Counted from the stretch's first letter, positions 1-8,937 are shown. The stretch: DNA of 64,000 nucleotides from Tissierellia bacterium (GCA_030532305.1 JAUNLJ010000003.1:1-64000), one strand, 5' to 3'. Notes: generated from the letters alone by a model not told the origin. Numbers and translations are program-made.

Positions 1-54
1 TGAAAACCGTTAGGGTTCACGCCCACGTGGGTTCGAATCCCACCCTCTCCGCCA
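1..54 (+). tRNA. tRNA-Ser(UGA), 3' part only
   Basis: The window opens at the anticodon TGA of a serine tRNA. What remains is the 3' side of the anticodon stem, a long class II variable arm (about 10-26), the T arm with GGTTCGAATCC, the 3' acceptor strand CTCTCC, a discriminator G and an encoded CCA. The long variable arm and the TGA anticodon identify serine. The 5' half lies outside the window. It is the first visible member of a five-tRNA array. Confidence 0.85.
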
Positions 55-86
55 TTTTTTTACTAATAAAAAACAATTTAATTTAG

Positions 87-179
87 GGAGAAGTACTCAA
101 GAGGCTGAAGAGGCTCCCCTGCTAAGGGAGTAGGTCCTTCTAAAGGGGCGCGAGGGTTCAAATCCCTCCTTCTCCGCCA
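87..179 (+). tRNA. tRNA-Ser(GCU)
   Basis: A complete 93-nt class II tRNA. Acceptor GGAGAAG pairs with CTTCTCC, followed by G and an encoded CCA. The anticodon stem CTCCC/GGGAG encloses a CTGCTAA loop with anticodon GCT, which reads AGC/AGU. The long variable arm is typical of serine. It lies in the array 32 nt after the preceding tRNA-Ser. Confidence 0.93.
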
Positions 180-184
180 TATAG

Positions 185-261
185 GGGCCTTTAGCTCAGT
201 TGGTTAGAGCGTCCGGCTCATAACCGGCAGGTCCGGGGTTCGAGTCCCTGAAGGCCCACCA
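185..261 (+). tRNA. tRNA with CAU anticodon, probably tRNA-Ile2 (lysidine) rather than Met
   Basis: A 77-nt tRNA. Acceptor GGGCCTT pairs with AAGGCCC, discriminator A, encoded CCA. The anticodon loop is CTCATAA. A CAU anticodon can belong to Met, fMet or the TilS-modified Ile2 that reads AUA. Initiator is unlikely because position 1 pairs with 72. The CTCATAA loop and the overall body resemble Bacillus tRNA-Ile2 more than elongator Met as I remember them, but the decision is uncertain. It is closely followed by tRNA-Phe. Confidence 0.9.
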
Positions 262-270
262 ACCTTATAT

Positions 271-346
271 GCCCAGATAGCTCAGTCGGTAGAGCAGTGG
301 ACTGAAAATTCACGTGTCGCTGGTTCGATTCCGGCTCTGGGCACCA
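271..346 (+). tRNA. tRNA-Phe(GAA)
   Basis: A 76-nt tRNA. Acceptor GCCCAGA pairs with TCTGGGC, discriminator A and encoded CCA. The anticodon stem GTGGA/TTCAC encloses loop CTGAAAA with anticodon GAA. The D and T arms are canonical. It abuts the next tRNA directly, with no spacer, so the two must be separated by processing at the CCA end. Confidence 0.95.
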
Positions 347-422
347 AGGAGTATAGTTCAGTTGGTAGAACGTTGGTCTCCAAAACCAAATGTCGTGGGT
401 TCGAGTCCTACTACTCCTGCCA
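347..422 (+). tRNA. tRNA-Trp(CCA)
   Basis: A 76-nt tRNA that starts at the base after the preceding CCA. Acceptor AGGAGTA pairs with TACTCCT, discriminator G and encoded CCA. The anticodon stem TTGGT/ACCAA encloses CTCCAAA with anticodon CCA. It is the last gene of the array and is followed immediately by an intrinsic terminator. Confidence 0.95.
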
Positions 423-459
423 AAAAAAGACCCTTGCAAGATTGCAAGGGTCTTTTTTT
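423..459 (+). terminator. intrinsic terminator of the tRNA array
   Basis: GACCCTTGCAA pairs with TTGCAAGGGTC around a two-base loop, flanked by seven A on the left and eight T on the right. It starts at the first base after tRNA-Trp. The A/T flanks make it potentially bidirectional, so it may also stop transcription of the minus-strand gene that ends at 520. Confidence 0.92.
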
Positions 460-519
460 GCTTGTGAGCTTATTTTCCTTTGGCAGGCGACCTAAGCCTT
501 AGCCACCAAGGGCTAGGGC

Positions 520-1395
520 CTAGATTAGGTCTAGGTCCTTGTAGATAAGGCCGATAAGGTCTTTTATCCCCTGGATGTTCCAGGTTTGGCCTAGCCTTAA
601 AATAAGATAGCCTTTAGGCATGGGCAGGGGATTATAGGGGGTGGGAGGATCCTTTGCATCCAGCCTATAAAAAAGACCTTCTTGGTGGGGATCATAGGCA
701 GCGGGGATGGTCTCTAGGCCCAGCTGAAAAAGGCCGTCCTTGTTTTCTTGGTAAGTATAGTTACTTTTATGGGCATAATAGGGGTTGCTGGGTATTTTCT
801 GACCCTCTATTATGGTATAATTTTCTTTACTTGAGATTTTATTTATTTGTCCCCTTAGGGGTTCATGGGAGAAGGTCAAGGCCTTTTCTAGCTTTTTTAA
901 ATAGGCCTGGCTGGCCTCTAGGGCCTCTAGATAGGTCTTAGCCTGGGCCTTAATATAGGCCTCTGGGTCTTCTTTTGTCCCTAGGGCCTGGTATATTTTT
1001 TCAGAAGGGATGAGGGTGAGGTCTCTTCCTCCAGCCCGGGCATAGGTTTCTAGCCTCTGGTTGGGAAGGGTTTTTTCTGATGGCCGGTCCCTTAGGAGAC
1101 GGTAGAGGTCTAGGATCCTATCCCTATAAACTTGGCCTGGGTCTAGGGTCTTTAGCTTGGCTAAGCGGAGGCTAATTAGGGGATTAAACATATAGACTTT
1201 TATTTTAAGGTCCCAAACCTCAACCAAGAGGTCTTCTAGTTTTTTTCTTAGGAGATCCTGGTCTTCTTTTTTAAGGATATAGTGGACCTGGAGGTCCTGG
1301 CTAGCTGGTTTTTTCCAGGCATAGGCAAAGCTAAAGTCCTTGCCGGGAATATAGCCAGTGGTAAAGATGTGTAGGTAGATCTGATTTTTTAGCAT
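520..1395 (-). CDS. hypothetical protein, about 291 aa
   Basis: I do not recognise this protein. It is soluble-looking, rich in Lys, Leu and Tyr, with no signal peptide or membrane segment. A helical, charged middle (about residues 95-190) is followed by a Tyr/Pro-rich C-terminal part with NPYYAHKSNYTYQ and PPTPYNPLPMPKGYLILRLGQTW. I chose the ATG at 1395 (MLKNQIYLHIF) because AAAGGA lies 8 nt upstream. An in-frame TTG at 1443 lacks a comparable site. The gene stands alone on the minus strand between the tRNA array and the plus-strand iscS. Base composition and codon use match the neighbours, so I see no sign of recent transfer. Confidence 0.75.
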   Translation of the reverse strand: MLKNQIYLHIFTTGYIPGKDFSFAYAWKKPASQDLQVHYILKKEDQDLLRKKLEDLLVEVWDLKIKVYMFNPLISLRLAKLKTLDPGQVYRDRILDLYRLLRDRPSEKTLPNQRLETYARAGGRDLTLIPSEKIYQALGTKEDPEAYIKAQAKTYLEALEASQAYLKKLEKALTFSHEPLRGQINKISSKENYTIIEGQKIPSNPYYAHKSNYTYQENKDGLFQLGLETIPAAYDPHQEGLFYRLDAKDPPTPYNPLPMPKGYLILRLGQTWNIQGIKDLIGLIYKDLDLI

Positions 1396-1509
1396 AGTAG
1401 GTGTCCTTTCCTTGAGGCCTATCTTACCACGAAAAAAGGCCAAAGACTAGAAAAAGCCAGGTCCTTTTAAATTTAATTTGCTTTTATCCGCTTGAAGGGA
1501 GTGTATAGA

Positions 1510-2655
1510 TTGATATATTTAGATAATTGTTCTACAAGCCGGCCCAGTCCTGGGGTGGTTGAGGCTATGACCCTGGCCCTAAATAGGTTTTTTGCCAATC
1601 CATCGGCCCTCCATGATTTTGGCTATGGGGTAAAAAAGGAGATGGAGGCCAGGCGGAAGCAGATTGCAGGTTTTGCTGGGGCCAGTCCTGACCAGCTTAT
1701 CTTTACCTCTGGAGGAACAGAGAGTAATAATGGGGCCATCCATTCCCATCTTTTAAACCAGACCAAAGATAAGAAGACGCTTTTGACTACAGCCATTGAC
1801 CACCCCTCCCTAAGGCATAGCCTAGAGGCCCTAAAGGGGGATTATAGGCTAGTCTACCTTCCTTTAGATGAGGGGGGCCATATCCAAGTGGAGGCCCTAA
1901 AAGACTACCTGTCAGAGGACGTGGCCCTGGTGGCCTATCCCCATGTCCATAATGAGCTGGGGGCCATTAATCCCATAGAGGAGATTAACAGGGTCATAAA
2001 GGCCTATTCTAAGGACATCTATATCCATGTGGATGGGGTCCAGGCCTTGGGCAAGATAGAGGTGAATTTCTCCCGTTCAGGGGCTGATTCCTATAGCTTT
2101 AGTGGCCATAAGTTCCATGGTCCTAAGGGGATAGGGGGGCTTTTTCTTAAGGAGCCGGCCCGTTTTAAGGCCTTCCATCAGGGGGGCGGCCAGGAAGGGG
2201 GTCACAGGAGTGGGACAGAAAATATTCCAGGGGTCTTTGGTCTAGCTAAGGCCCTAGAGGAGCTAGAGGGTCAGGTGGATAAAAATTATGCCCATGTGGC
2301 CAGCCTTAAGGCCCGGGCCATTGACCTGATAGATAAGAAGATTGACCAGGTGAAGATAAATAGTAAGGATCCATCTTCTCCCTATATTCTTCACCTGTCT
2401 ATAAAAGATATCAAGGGGGAGGTTATCCTCCATATGTTAGAGGAAAAAGAGATCTATATTTCTACAGGCTCAGCCTGCTCTTCCAATGCCCAGGAAAAAA
2501 GTCCTGTTCTAGACTTGCTTAAGCTGGATAGGGGCTACCAGGAGGGGGCCCTAAGGATCTGTTTTTCCAAGGAGAATACTTTAGAGGAAATTGACTATTT
2601 TGTAGAGGTCTTGAGCCAGTCTGTAGAGGACGTCAGGTCCTTGGTTAGGGGGTAA
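1510..2655 (+). CDS. iscS: cysteine desulfurase (NifS/IscS class)
   Basis: PLP enzyme that removes sulfur from cysteine and carries it as a persulfide. It begins with the classic IYLDN motif and has HVDGVQALGK (PLP aspartate region), SGHK with the Schiff-base lysine at about residue 201, and STGSACSS with the catalytic cysteine at about residue 323. Length 381 aa is normal. I chose the TTG at 1510, with GAAGGGAG 8 nt upstream. A TTG at 1492 would add six residues not expected in the family. It ends 2 nt before thiI, a common pairing in Firmicutes. Its probable role is sulfur donor for 4-thiouridine in tRNA, though it could also serve Fe-S assembly. Confidence 0.93.
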   Translation: MIYLDNCSTSRPSPGVVEAMTLALNRFFANPSALHDFGYGVKKEMEARRKQIAGFAGASPDQLIFTSGGTESNNGAIHSHLLNQTKDKKTLLTTAIDHPSLRHSLEALKGDYRLVYLPLDEGGHIQVEALKDYLSEDVALVAYPHVHNELGAINPIEEINRVIKAYSKDIYIHVDGVQALGKIEVNFSRSGADSYSFSGHKFHGPKGIGGLFLKEPARFKAFHQGGGQEGGHRSGTENIPGVFGLAKALEELEGQVDKNYAHVASLKARAIDLIDKKIDQVKINSKDPSSPYILHLSIKDIKGEVILHMLEEKEIYISTGSACSSNAQEKSPVLDLLKLDRGYQEGALRICFSKENTLEEIDYFVEVLSQSVEDVRSLVRG

Positions 2656-2657
2656 GG

Positions 2658-3830
2658 ATGCAATTTACATTAAGTTTAAGTTTAGGTGAGTTAGTATTAA
2701 AGGGAAAGAACCGGAATTTCTTTATCCGGCAAATGTTAAGGCAGATCAATAAGCTTTTGGCAGACTTTCCTGACAAGAAGATTATTTCAGAAATGGGGAA
2801 GATTTTTATAGAGGTAGACCCAGACCAAAAAGAGGCCATGATCAATAAACTTAAGCACGTTTTTGGCTTGGTTTATATTATTCCCTCTTGGAAACTAGAA
2901 GCCAATATGGAGGCCATTGAGGCGGGGACCCTTAGTTATATAGACCAGGTCCTAAAAGACCATCCAGAATTTAAGACCTTTAAGGTGGAGGCCAACCGGG
3001 CAGACAAGAGCTTCCCTATAAAATCACCAGAGATAAACCGGCAGATGGGGGCCTTTATTTTAGAGAATTTTCCCCAGTTAAGGGTGGATGTCCATGAGCC
3101 AGACTTTGTCTACACAGTGGATGTTCGGTCTAAGGCGGCCTATCTTTACCATGAGAAGATCCCTGCTATTGGTGGATTGCCCTTAAGGACCAATGGGAAG
3201 GGGCTCCTTCTTCTTTCAGGGGGGATTGATTCCCCTGTGGCAGGCTATCTTATGGCCAAGAGGGGGGTGGAGGTCCATGGCCTTCACTTCCATTCCTATC
3301 CCTTTACCTCCAAGCAGGCGGAGGATAAGGTCTTAAAAATAGGCAAGATCCTCACCTCCTATACCCTGGATATGAAGATTTTTAGTGTCAATATCCTGCC
3401 CATGCAAAGGGCCATTCGGGCCCATTGCTCTGAAGACCAGATGACAGTCCTGTCCCGGCGATTTATGATGCGGGTGGCCAATGCCATTGTCAAAAGGGAG
3501 GGCTATCATTCTGTCATTACAGGGGAGAACCTGGGTCAGGTGGCCAGCCAGACCATAGAGGGCTTGACGGTGATGGATGATGTGGCAGACTACTTGGTTT
3601 TAAGGCCCTTAATTGGCCTAGATAAGACCAATATTATAGACATAGCCCAGGATATTGGGACCTATGAGACCTCTATTATTCCCTTTGAGGATTCTTGTAC
3701 GATCTTTGCGCCTAAACGGCCGGTCCTCCATCCCACAGTGGCCCAAATGGAGGAGGCAGAAGAGGCCCTGGACCTAGATAGACTAGTGGAGGAAGCCTTA
3801 GAAACCATGGTGGTCCATGAGATCCATTAA
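2658..3830 (+). CDS. thiI: tRNA 4-thiouridine sulfurtransferase ThiI
   Basis: Installs 4-thiouridine at position 8 of tRNA using ATP and persulfide sulfur. The N-terminal ferredoxin-like plus THUMP region spans about 1-165. The PP-loop SGGIDSP at about residue 187 activates the tRNA uridine by adenylation. CSEDQM and EDSCTIFAP provide the conserved cysteines of the AANH domain. At 390 aa it is the short form without the C-terminal rhodanese domain found in enterobacteria, so persulfide must come from another protein, fitting the adjacent cysteine desulfurase. RBS GGGGTAAGG directly precedes the ATG. Confidence 0.95.
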   Translation: MQFTLSLSLGELVLKGKNRNFFIRQMLRQINKLLADFPDKKIISEMGKIFIEVDPDQKEAMINKLKHVFGLVYIIPSWKLEANMEAIEAGTLSYIDQVLKDHPEFKTFKVEANRADKSFPIKSPEINRQMGAFILENFPQLRVDVHEPDFVYTVDVRSKAAYLYHEKIPAIGGLPLRTNGKGLLLLSGGIDSPVAGYLMAKRGVEVHGLHFHSYPFTSKQAEDKVLKIGKILTSYTLDMKIFSVNILPMQRAIRAHCSEDQMTVLSRRFMMRVANAIVKREGYHSVITGENLGQVASQTIEGLTVMDDVADYLVLRPLIGLDKTNIIDIAQDIGTYETSIIPFEDSCTIFAPKRPVLHPTVAQMEEAEEALDLDRLVEEALETMVVHEIH

Positions 3831-3837
3831 ATTGTCC

Positions 3838-3866
3838 TTGACCTCTAGATAAAAGTTGTTTATACT
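3838..3866 (+). promoter_or_regulatory. sigma-A-type promoter of the pot operon
   Basis: TTGACC (3838-3843), a 17-nt spacer and TATACT (3861-3866). It starts 8 nt after the thiI stop codon and lies about 95 nt upstream of potA. The match to the consensus is good. The predicted start near 3873 would put the hairpin at 3890-3923 in the 5' leader. Confidence 0.75.
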
Positions 3867-3889
3867 AAGTTTAGTTAAATACAGGACTT

Positions 3890-3923
3890 GAGCTCTTTCT
3901 TTTGACCTAGAAAGGAAGGGCTC
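3890..3923 (+). promoter_or_regulatory. strong hairpin in the potA leader
   Basis: A 13-bp uninterrupted stem, including two G-U pairs, runs between 3890-3902 and 3911-3923 around an 8-nt loop TGACCTAG. It sits between the promoter and the potA start. The bases after it (TCTTTATGTTTATTC) are only moderately T-rich. It could be a terminator for iscS-thiI read-through, an attenuator, or an mRNA-stabilising element. Pairing is seen directly; function is inferred. Confidence 0.6.
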
Positions 3924-3960
3924 TCTTTATGTTTATTCGTAGATTTTTGGGAGGTGGCAA

Positions 3961-5007
3961 TTGAACCAGACGATTATTGAATGTAAGAAGTTAGAAAAGG
4001 CCTATGGAGATACCCAAGTATTAAAGGGGCTGAGTTTTGATGTAAGGGATAAGGAGTTTTTAACCCTTCTGGGGCCTTCTGGCTGTGGGAAGACAACTCT
4101 CTTACGGTTGATTTCAGGTTTTGAAGACTTAGATAAGGGGGAGATTCTTTTTAAGGGGAAAAACCTTATGGCCTTAAAACACTACCAAAGGCCCATTAAT
4201 ACAGTCTTTCAAAATTATGCCCTCTTTCCCCACCTGGATGTCTATGACAACATTGCCTTTGGTCTAAAGATTAAAAAACTAGGGGATGAAGAAATAAAAA
4301 AGAAGGTGGAAAAGGCCCTAGACCTAGTGAGTTTAGGGGGCTTTGAACAGCGGCGGATTGACTCCTTATCTGGAGGCCAACAGCAAAGAATTGCCATAGC
4401 CCGGGCCCTAGTCAACGAGCCAGAAGTCCTTCTTTTAGATGAACCCCTGGGGGCCCTGGACCTCAAGCTTAGAAAGCTCATGCAGCTAGAACTTAAGAAG
4501 ATCCAGGAACAGGTGGGGATCACCTTTATCTATGTGACCCATGACCAGGAAGAGGCCTTGACCATGTCTGACAGTATTATTGTCTTAAATGAAGGGGAAA
4601 TCCAACAAATTGGCCGGCCCATTGATATCTATAACGAGCCTAAAAACGCCTTTGTGGCTAAATTTATAGGCCAGTCCAACATCACCCAGGGGATCATGCA
4701 TGAGGATTACCTGGTGGAATTTTTAGGCGAAAAATTCCCCTGTGTGGACAAGGGCTTTGCCAAGGGCGAAGCAGTAGAGGTGGTGATCCGGCCAGAGGAC
4801 GTGGACCTAAGGGCCTATGAAGAAGGCAAGCTCTCTGCCCGGGTAGAGGATATTATCTTTAAGGGGGTCCACTACGAAATGCGTCTGGCAGTTAGGGGCG
4901 AGTCTTGGATTGCCCATTCTACTGTGGCCAAGGAGATTGGGTCTCAGGTGGGCATTAGTATTTTGCCGGACAACATCCATGTTATGAAGAAGGGAAAGAG
5001 ATCATGA
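3961..5007 (+). CDS. potA: spermidine/putrescine ABC transporter ATPase PotA
   Basis: ATP-hydrolysing subunit of the PotABCD polyamine importer. Walker [10 protein letters not shown] is near residue 40, then the Q-loop region (QNYALFPHL), signature LSGGQQQR, Walker [13 protein letters not shown], the switch histidine in VTHDQEEA, and a C-terminal TOBE-like regulatory domain from about 240. The start is TTG with GGGAGG 6 nt upstream; no better ATG exists. Its stop overlaps potB by 4 nt (ATGA), implying translational coupling. Length 348 aa is typical. Confidence 0.95.
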   Translation: MNQTIIECKKLEKAYGDTQVLKGLSFDVRDKEFLTLLGPSGCGKTTLLRLISGFEDLDKGEILFKGKNLMALKHYQRPINTVFQNYALFPHLDVYDNIAFGLKIKKLGDEEIKKKVEKALDLVSLGGFEQRRIDSLSGGQQQRIAIARALVNEPEVLLLDEPLGALDLKLRKLMQLELKKIQEQVGITFIYVTHDQEEALTMSDSIIVLNEGEIQQIGRPIDIYNEPKNAFVAKFIGQSNITQGIMHEDYLVEFLGEKFPCVDKGFAKGEAVEVVIRPEDVDLRAYEEGKLSARVEDIIFKGVHYEMRLAVRGESWIAHSTVAKEIGSQVGISILPDNIHVMKKGKRS

Positions 5008-5864
5008 AGCGGTTTTCTGTTCCCTACTTCTTGTGGAGTTTAGTCTTTATTATTTTTCCCTTGATCCTGGTCTTGGTCTATGCCTTTAATGGGATTAAGT
5101 CCATGGACCTTAGCCAGTTTGAATTTTCTCTAGTTCACCTGGAACGCTTTATGGAGCCTCTCTATATAAAGATTTTGGCTAGAAGTGTTTGGCTGTCTTT
5201 AGTTTCAACCATCCTATGCCTTTTAATTGGCTACCCTTGCGCCTATTTTATTTCAAAAATGCCGGCTAGGAAGGGAGGCTTGATGATCCTTCTTTTTGTC
5301 ATCCCCATGTGGATGAACTTCCTCTTAAGGACCTATGCCTGGACCACCATTTTAGGCCGGAGGGGCTTTATAAACTCCATGCTGGCCCTTATCGGCCTGG
5401 GCCCCTTTGAGATTATGTACACAGAGGGGGCCATCCTTTTAGGGATGGTCTATAACTTCTTGCCCTTTATGGTCCTACCCATTTATTCGGTCCTCCTAAA
5501 GATGGACAAGTCCTTAATTGAGGCCGCCAAGGACCTGGGGGCCAATGACAGGCAGGTCTTTTTTAAGGTGACCCTGCCCCTGTCTATGCCAGGGATCACC
5601 TCTGGCCTGATGTTGGTCTTTATTCCTGGCCTATCTACCTTTGTTATTTCCAGCATCCTGGGAGGCAACAAGTATTATTTGGTAGGGAATTTGATCGAGC
5701 AGCAATTTAGGCTAACGGGCAATTGGGGTTTTGGCTCTGCCATTGCCCTGGTCCTTATGGTCATCCTCTTTATTTTCCTAGCCCTCTTCCGCTTGTGGGA
5801 AAAGAAAAGTGGCCTGCCTGATAGAAGAATGAAAAGGAGGAAACGTTATGAGAAAGCACATTAG
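5004..5864 (+). CDS. potB: spermidine/putrescine ABC transporter permease PotB
   Basis: Inner-membrane permease, 286 aa with six predicted membrane segments, the first at about residues 8-28. The cytoplasmic EAA loop reads [27 protein letters not shown] and docks onto PotA. Partner of PotC in a heterodimeric channel. It overlaps potA by 4 nt and potC by 17 nt. The conserved pairing with potA, potC and potD supports polyamines as substrate, but related importers carry other small cations. Confidence 0.93.
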   Translation: MKRFSVPYFLWSLVFIIFPLILVLVYAFNGIKSMDLSQFEFSLVHLERFMEPLYIKILARSVWLSLVSTILCLLIGYPCAYFISKMPARKGGLMILLFVIPMWMNFLLRTYAWTTILGRRGFINSMLALIGLGPFEIMYTEGAILLGMVYNFLPFMVLPIYSVLLKMDKSLIEAAKDLGANDRQVFFKVTLPLSMPGITSGLMLVFIPGLSTFVISSILGGNKYYLVGNLIEQQFRLTGNWGFGSAIALVLMVILFIFLALFRLWEKKSGLPDRRMKRRKRYEKAH

Positions 5865-6627
5865 GAGGATTTATCTGGGCCTGATCCTATTCCTTCTTTA
5901 TCTGCCCATTCTTGTTTTAATTGTCTTTAGTTTCAACGATACCAAGTTAAGGGGGGTCTGGGCGGGCTTTACCCTCCACTGGTACCAGGACCTTTTTAGT
6001 GATTCCATGATCCTAAGGGCCTTTTTCTATACGGCCCTGGTGGCCCTTATAGCCACCCTGGTATCCACCCTTTTGGGGACCCTGTCTGCCATAGGGATCT
6101 ATGCCCTAAAGAACCGGCAGAAAAATTGGATCCTTAATGTCAACTACCTGCCTATTTTGAATCCAGATATTGTGACCGGGGTAGCTCTTATGAGTCTATA
6201 TGCCTTTTTCCGCCTAGACCTGGGCCTTTTGACCCTGACCCTAAGTCATATTGTCTTTTGCCTGCCCTATGTGATTATCTCTGTCCTACCCAAGCTAGAG
6301 CAGCTCAACCGGTCTATGATTGAGGCCGCCCTGGACCTGGGGGCTACCCCAGCCTATGCCATGGTCCATGTGATCTTTCCCCAAATAAAGCCAGGGGTAG
6401 TTTCTGGGGCCCTTATGGCCTTTACCCTGTCTATTGATGACTTTATTATTTCCTTTTTCACCACAGGTAAGGGGGTTTCTAACCTAAGCATTGCCCTTTA
6501 TTCCATGACCAAGACCGGGGTCAACCCCTCTATTAATGCCCTATCGACCCTCTTGTTTGTGAGTATTTTCCTTCTCCTTCTTTTAATGAACTACAAGGGG
6601 ACCGACCTGATGAAGTTTGAGGTGTAG
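5848..6627 (+). CDS. potC: spermidine/putrescine ABC transporter permease PotC
   Basis: Second permease subunit, 259 aa, multi-spanning. The N-terminal segment is about residues 9-29. The EAA motif appears as IEAALDLGATPAYAMVHVIFPQIKPGV and SIDDFIISFF is typical of PotC. The start codon lies inside the end of potB, preceded by AAAAGGAGG 8 nt upstream, which explains independent initiation despite the 17-nt overlap. It is followed after 2 nt by potD. Confidence 0.93.
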   Translation: MRKHIRRIYLGLILFLLYLPILVLIVFSFNDTKLRGVWAGFTLHWYQDLFSDSMILRAFFYTALVALIATLVSTLLGTLSAIGIYALKNRQKNWILNVNYLPILNPDIVTGVALMSLYAFFRLDLGLLTLTLSHIVFCLPYVIISVLPKLEQLNRSMIEAALDLGATPAYAMVHVIFPQIKPGVVSGALMAFTLSIDDFIISFFTTGKGVSNLSIALYSMTKTGVNPSINALSTLLFVSIFLLLLLMNYKGTDLMKFEV

Positions 6628-6629
6628 CT

Positions 6630-7670
6630 ATGAAAAAAATAATACAAGTCCTCAGCCTTTTGGTCCTCTCTTTAAGCCTGGTGGCCTGCAAGGACCAGGA
6701 GGAGAGTGGGAGCCTCCACGTCTTTAACTGGGGAGACTATATGGACCCAGACACTATTGCTATGTTTGAGGAAGAGACCGGAGTCAAGGTGGTCTATGAC
6801 ACCTTTGCCTCCAATGAAGACCTCTATGTGAAGATCAAGCAGGGGTCTGACCCCTATGATGTCATTGTCCCTTCAGAATATATGCTGGAGCGGATGATTA
6901 CAGAAGACCTCCTCCAGCCCCTAGACTATGACCGGATTCCCAACATGTCTAAGCTGGACCCCCGTCTTCTAGATAAGCCCTATGATCCAGGCAACACCTA
7001 TAGTGTCCCCTATTTTTGGGGGACCCTGGGCATGGTGGTCAACCGGTCTATTATAGAGGATGAGATCGACTCCTGGGACGCCCTGTGGAATGAAGACTAC
7101 AAGGGGCAGATCATCATGTACAATTCCCAAAGGGACAGCCTGGCTGTGGCCCTGGCCCGTCTGGGTTATTCCATGAATAGTCAAAATATGGAGGAGTTAG
7201 AAGAGGCAAAAGCCTCTCTTTTCCAGCAAAAGCACCTGGTTTACGCCTACTTGGCAGACGAGGTGAGGGACGTTATGGTCCAGGGAGAAGCAGGGATCTG
7301 TGTCATGTATTCTGGAGATGCCTTGGCCATGATGGAGGAAAATGAAGATTTAGACTATATAATTCCCAAAGAAGGGACCAATTTGTGGTATGATAGTTTT
7401 ACAGTACCTAAGAATGCAAAGAATCCGCAACTAGCTATGGATTTTATTAATTTTATGTGCCGTCCGGATATTGCAGCTAAAAATGCAGAGTATTGTACGG
7501 GCTATTCTTCCCCCATTCCTGAGGCCATCGCTCTCTTGCCCAAGGAGATTAGTCAGAGCCCTGTTTCCTATCCAGACCTAAAAGACCTTCCTCGCTTAGA
7601 AGTCTATATTGACCTAGGGGAGTGGACAGAGGTCTATGATCGGATTTGGACAGAAGTCACCGCATATTAG
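6630..7670 (+). CDS. potD: spermidine/putrescine-binding lipoprotein PotD
   Basis: Extracellular substrate-binding protein anchored by lipid. The N-terminal signal peptide ends in lipobox LVAC with the lipidated cysteine at about residue 20. The mature part starts with the hallmark LHVFNWGDYMDPDTI and continues with family motifs DVIVPSEYMLERM and PYFWGTLGMVVN. Length 346 aa is normal. Last transport gene of the operon, 23 nt before an oxidoreductase gene that probably shares the transcript. Confidence 0.95.
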   Translation: MKKIIQVLSLLVLSLSLVACKDQEESGSLHVFNWGDYMDPDTIAMFEEETGVKVVYDTFASNEDLYVKIKQGSDPYDVIVPSEYMLERMITEDLLQPLDYDRIPNMSKLDPRLLDKPYDPGNTYSVPYFWGTLGMVVNRSIIEDEIDSWDALWNEDYKGQIIMYNSQRDSLAVALARLGYSMNSQNMEELEEAKASLFQQKHLVYAYLADEVRDVMVQGEAGICVMYSGDALAMMEENEDLDYIIPKEGTNLWYDSFTVPKNAKNPQLAMDFINFMCRPDIAAKNAEYCTGYSSPIPEAIALLPKEISQSPVSYPDLKDLPRLEVYIDLGEWTEVYDRIWTEVTAY

Positions 7671-7693
7671 TTAGATAGAAAGAAAGGGAGATT

Positions 7694-8872
7694 ATGAAAG
7701 CAAAATATCTTATAGTAGGCAATGGGATAGCGGGCCATAGTGCGGCTAAGGCCATCCGGTCCAAGGATAAGGAGGGGTCCATCATCCTCATAGGGGAGGA
7801 AGACTATCCCACTTATTTCAGGATCCGTCTAACAAAAAATCTGGCTAAGGAATTTAGTCTTGAAGACATCCTACTCAAAGATAAGGCCTGGTATGAAGAA
7901 AATAAGATTGACCTCATTTTAGGCGCTAAGGTGGTTAAAGTTAAGGAAGATGAAAAGACCTTAATTTTAGAGACTGGTGAGGAAGTTGAAGGAGAGAAAA
8001 TCCTCTTTGCCACAGGGTCCTATGCTTTTGTGCCTCCTGTTAAGGGACACGATCTAGAAGGGGTCTTTAGTATCCGGTTTTATGACGATGTCTGCCACTT
8101 ACAAGACTACCTAAAGGACAAGAAAAAGGTCCTCGTTGTTGGAGGCGGGGTCTTGGGCTTAGAGGCGGCGGCCTCCCTAAAGGCCCTAGGCAAGGAAGTC
8201 TATATTGCCCAAAGGTCTGAATATATTTTAGACAAGCAGTTAGACGATGAGCTAGGCTTTAAGTTAAATGATATTTTTGAAGCCCAAGGTTTCCACCTGC
8301 TTACCCAAAAGAACACCCAAGAGATAAAGGGCCATGACCATGTGGAAGGGGTTCTTTTTGACGACGGGAGCTTCCTAGAAATGGATAGTGTGGTCTTCTC
8401 CACAGGAGTCAGACCTAGACTAGACCTTTTTGAAGGTTCTTCCTTTAAAAAGGACCGGGGCCTTAAGGTAAACCCAGACATGAGTTTAGACAAGGAAGGC
8501 TATTTTGCAGCTGGCGACCTAGTGGAAGTAGGGGGCAGACCCCTGGGTCTGTGGACGGCCAGTATGGAAATGGGTAAGATTGCCGGTCATAACATGTGTG
8601 CAGATGACAAGGAGACCTATGCCCAGCCCAAGCTCTTTACCAAGATGGACCTAGGTTTTGTAGAAGTCTTTTCAGCCGGAGAGGTGGAAGACTATGACCA
8701 GGCCTACCGGTATGATGAAGGGGACCTCCATGCTAAGATCTTTGCTAAGGAGGGCTACCTGGTGGGCGCCATCCTCTTTGGCGATACCAGCAAGATGAAC
8801 GCCATGAAGAAAATGGTCTTTAACAAGACCCCCATTGACGAGGCCAAAGGGGCCATCTATCCCTTTGTATAA
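7694..8872 (+). CDS. FAD/NAD(P)-dependent oxidoreductase, rubredoxin-reductase/NirB-like
   Basis: Class I pyridine-nucleotide-disulfide-type flavoprotein, 392 aa. The N-terminal FAD dinucleotide fold has GNGIAGHSAAKAIR (about 9-22). A second Rossmann motif VVGGGVLGLEAA (about 148-159) binds NAD(P)H. The C-terminal FAD motif is GYFAAGDLVE. There is no redox-active CxxC pair, so it is not a thioredoxin or dihydrolipoamide reductase. The closest families are NADH:rubredoxin oxidoreductase and the N-terminal module of NirB. A likely role is NADH-driven electron delivery for oxygen defence, which is inference. It shares the potABCD strand and is closed by a strong terminator. Confidence 0.85.
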   Translation: MKAKYLIVGNGIAGHSAAKAIRSKDKEGSIILIGEEDYPTYFRIRLTKNLAKEFSLEDILLKDKAWYEENKIDLILGAKVVKVKEDEKTLILETGEEVEGEKILFATGSYAFVPPVKGHDLEGVFSIRFYDDVCHLQDYLKDKKKVLVVGGGVLGLEAAASLKALGKEVYIAQRSEYILDKQLDDELGFKLNDIFEAQGFHLLTQKNTQEIKGHDHVEGVLFDDGSFLEMDSVVFSTGVRPRLDLFEGSSFKKDRGLKVNPDMSLDKEGYFAAGDLVEVGGRPLGLWTASMEMGKIAGHNMCADDKETYAQPKLFTKMDLGFVEVFSAGEVEDYDQAYRYDEGDLHAKIFAKEGYLVGAILFGDTSKMNAMKKMVFNKTPIDEAKGAIYPFV

Positions 8873-8880
8873 GTGATCTT

Positions 8881-8937
8881 AAAAAGTCCCCTTAAAGGAA
8901 GTCCTAAAGATGGATTTTACCCTTAAGGGGGCTTTTT
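8881..8937 (+). terminator. intrinsic terminator after the pot operon
   Basis: A 15-bp stem forms between 8881-8895 and 8923-8937, with the GC core TCCCC/GGGGG and outer A5/T5 pairs that also act as the T tract. A 27-nt loop separates the arms. It begins 9 nt after the oxidoreductase stop codon. Confidence 0.85.

Noticed and set aside
218..439. Open reading frames over the tRNA array on both strands
   Set aside because: They run through three tRNA genes and have no ribosome site; chance frames.
654..941. Plus-strand open frame opposite the hypothetical gene
   Set aside because: It overlaps a longer minus-strand gene with a good ribosome site, and its sequence looks like a shadow translation.
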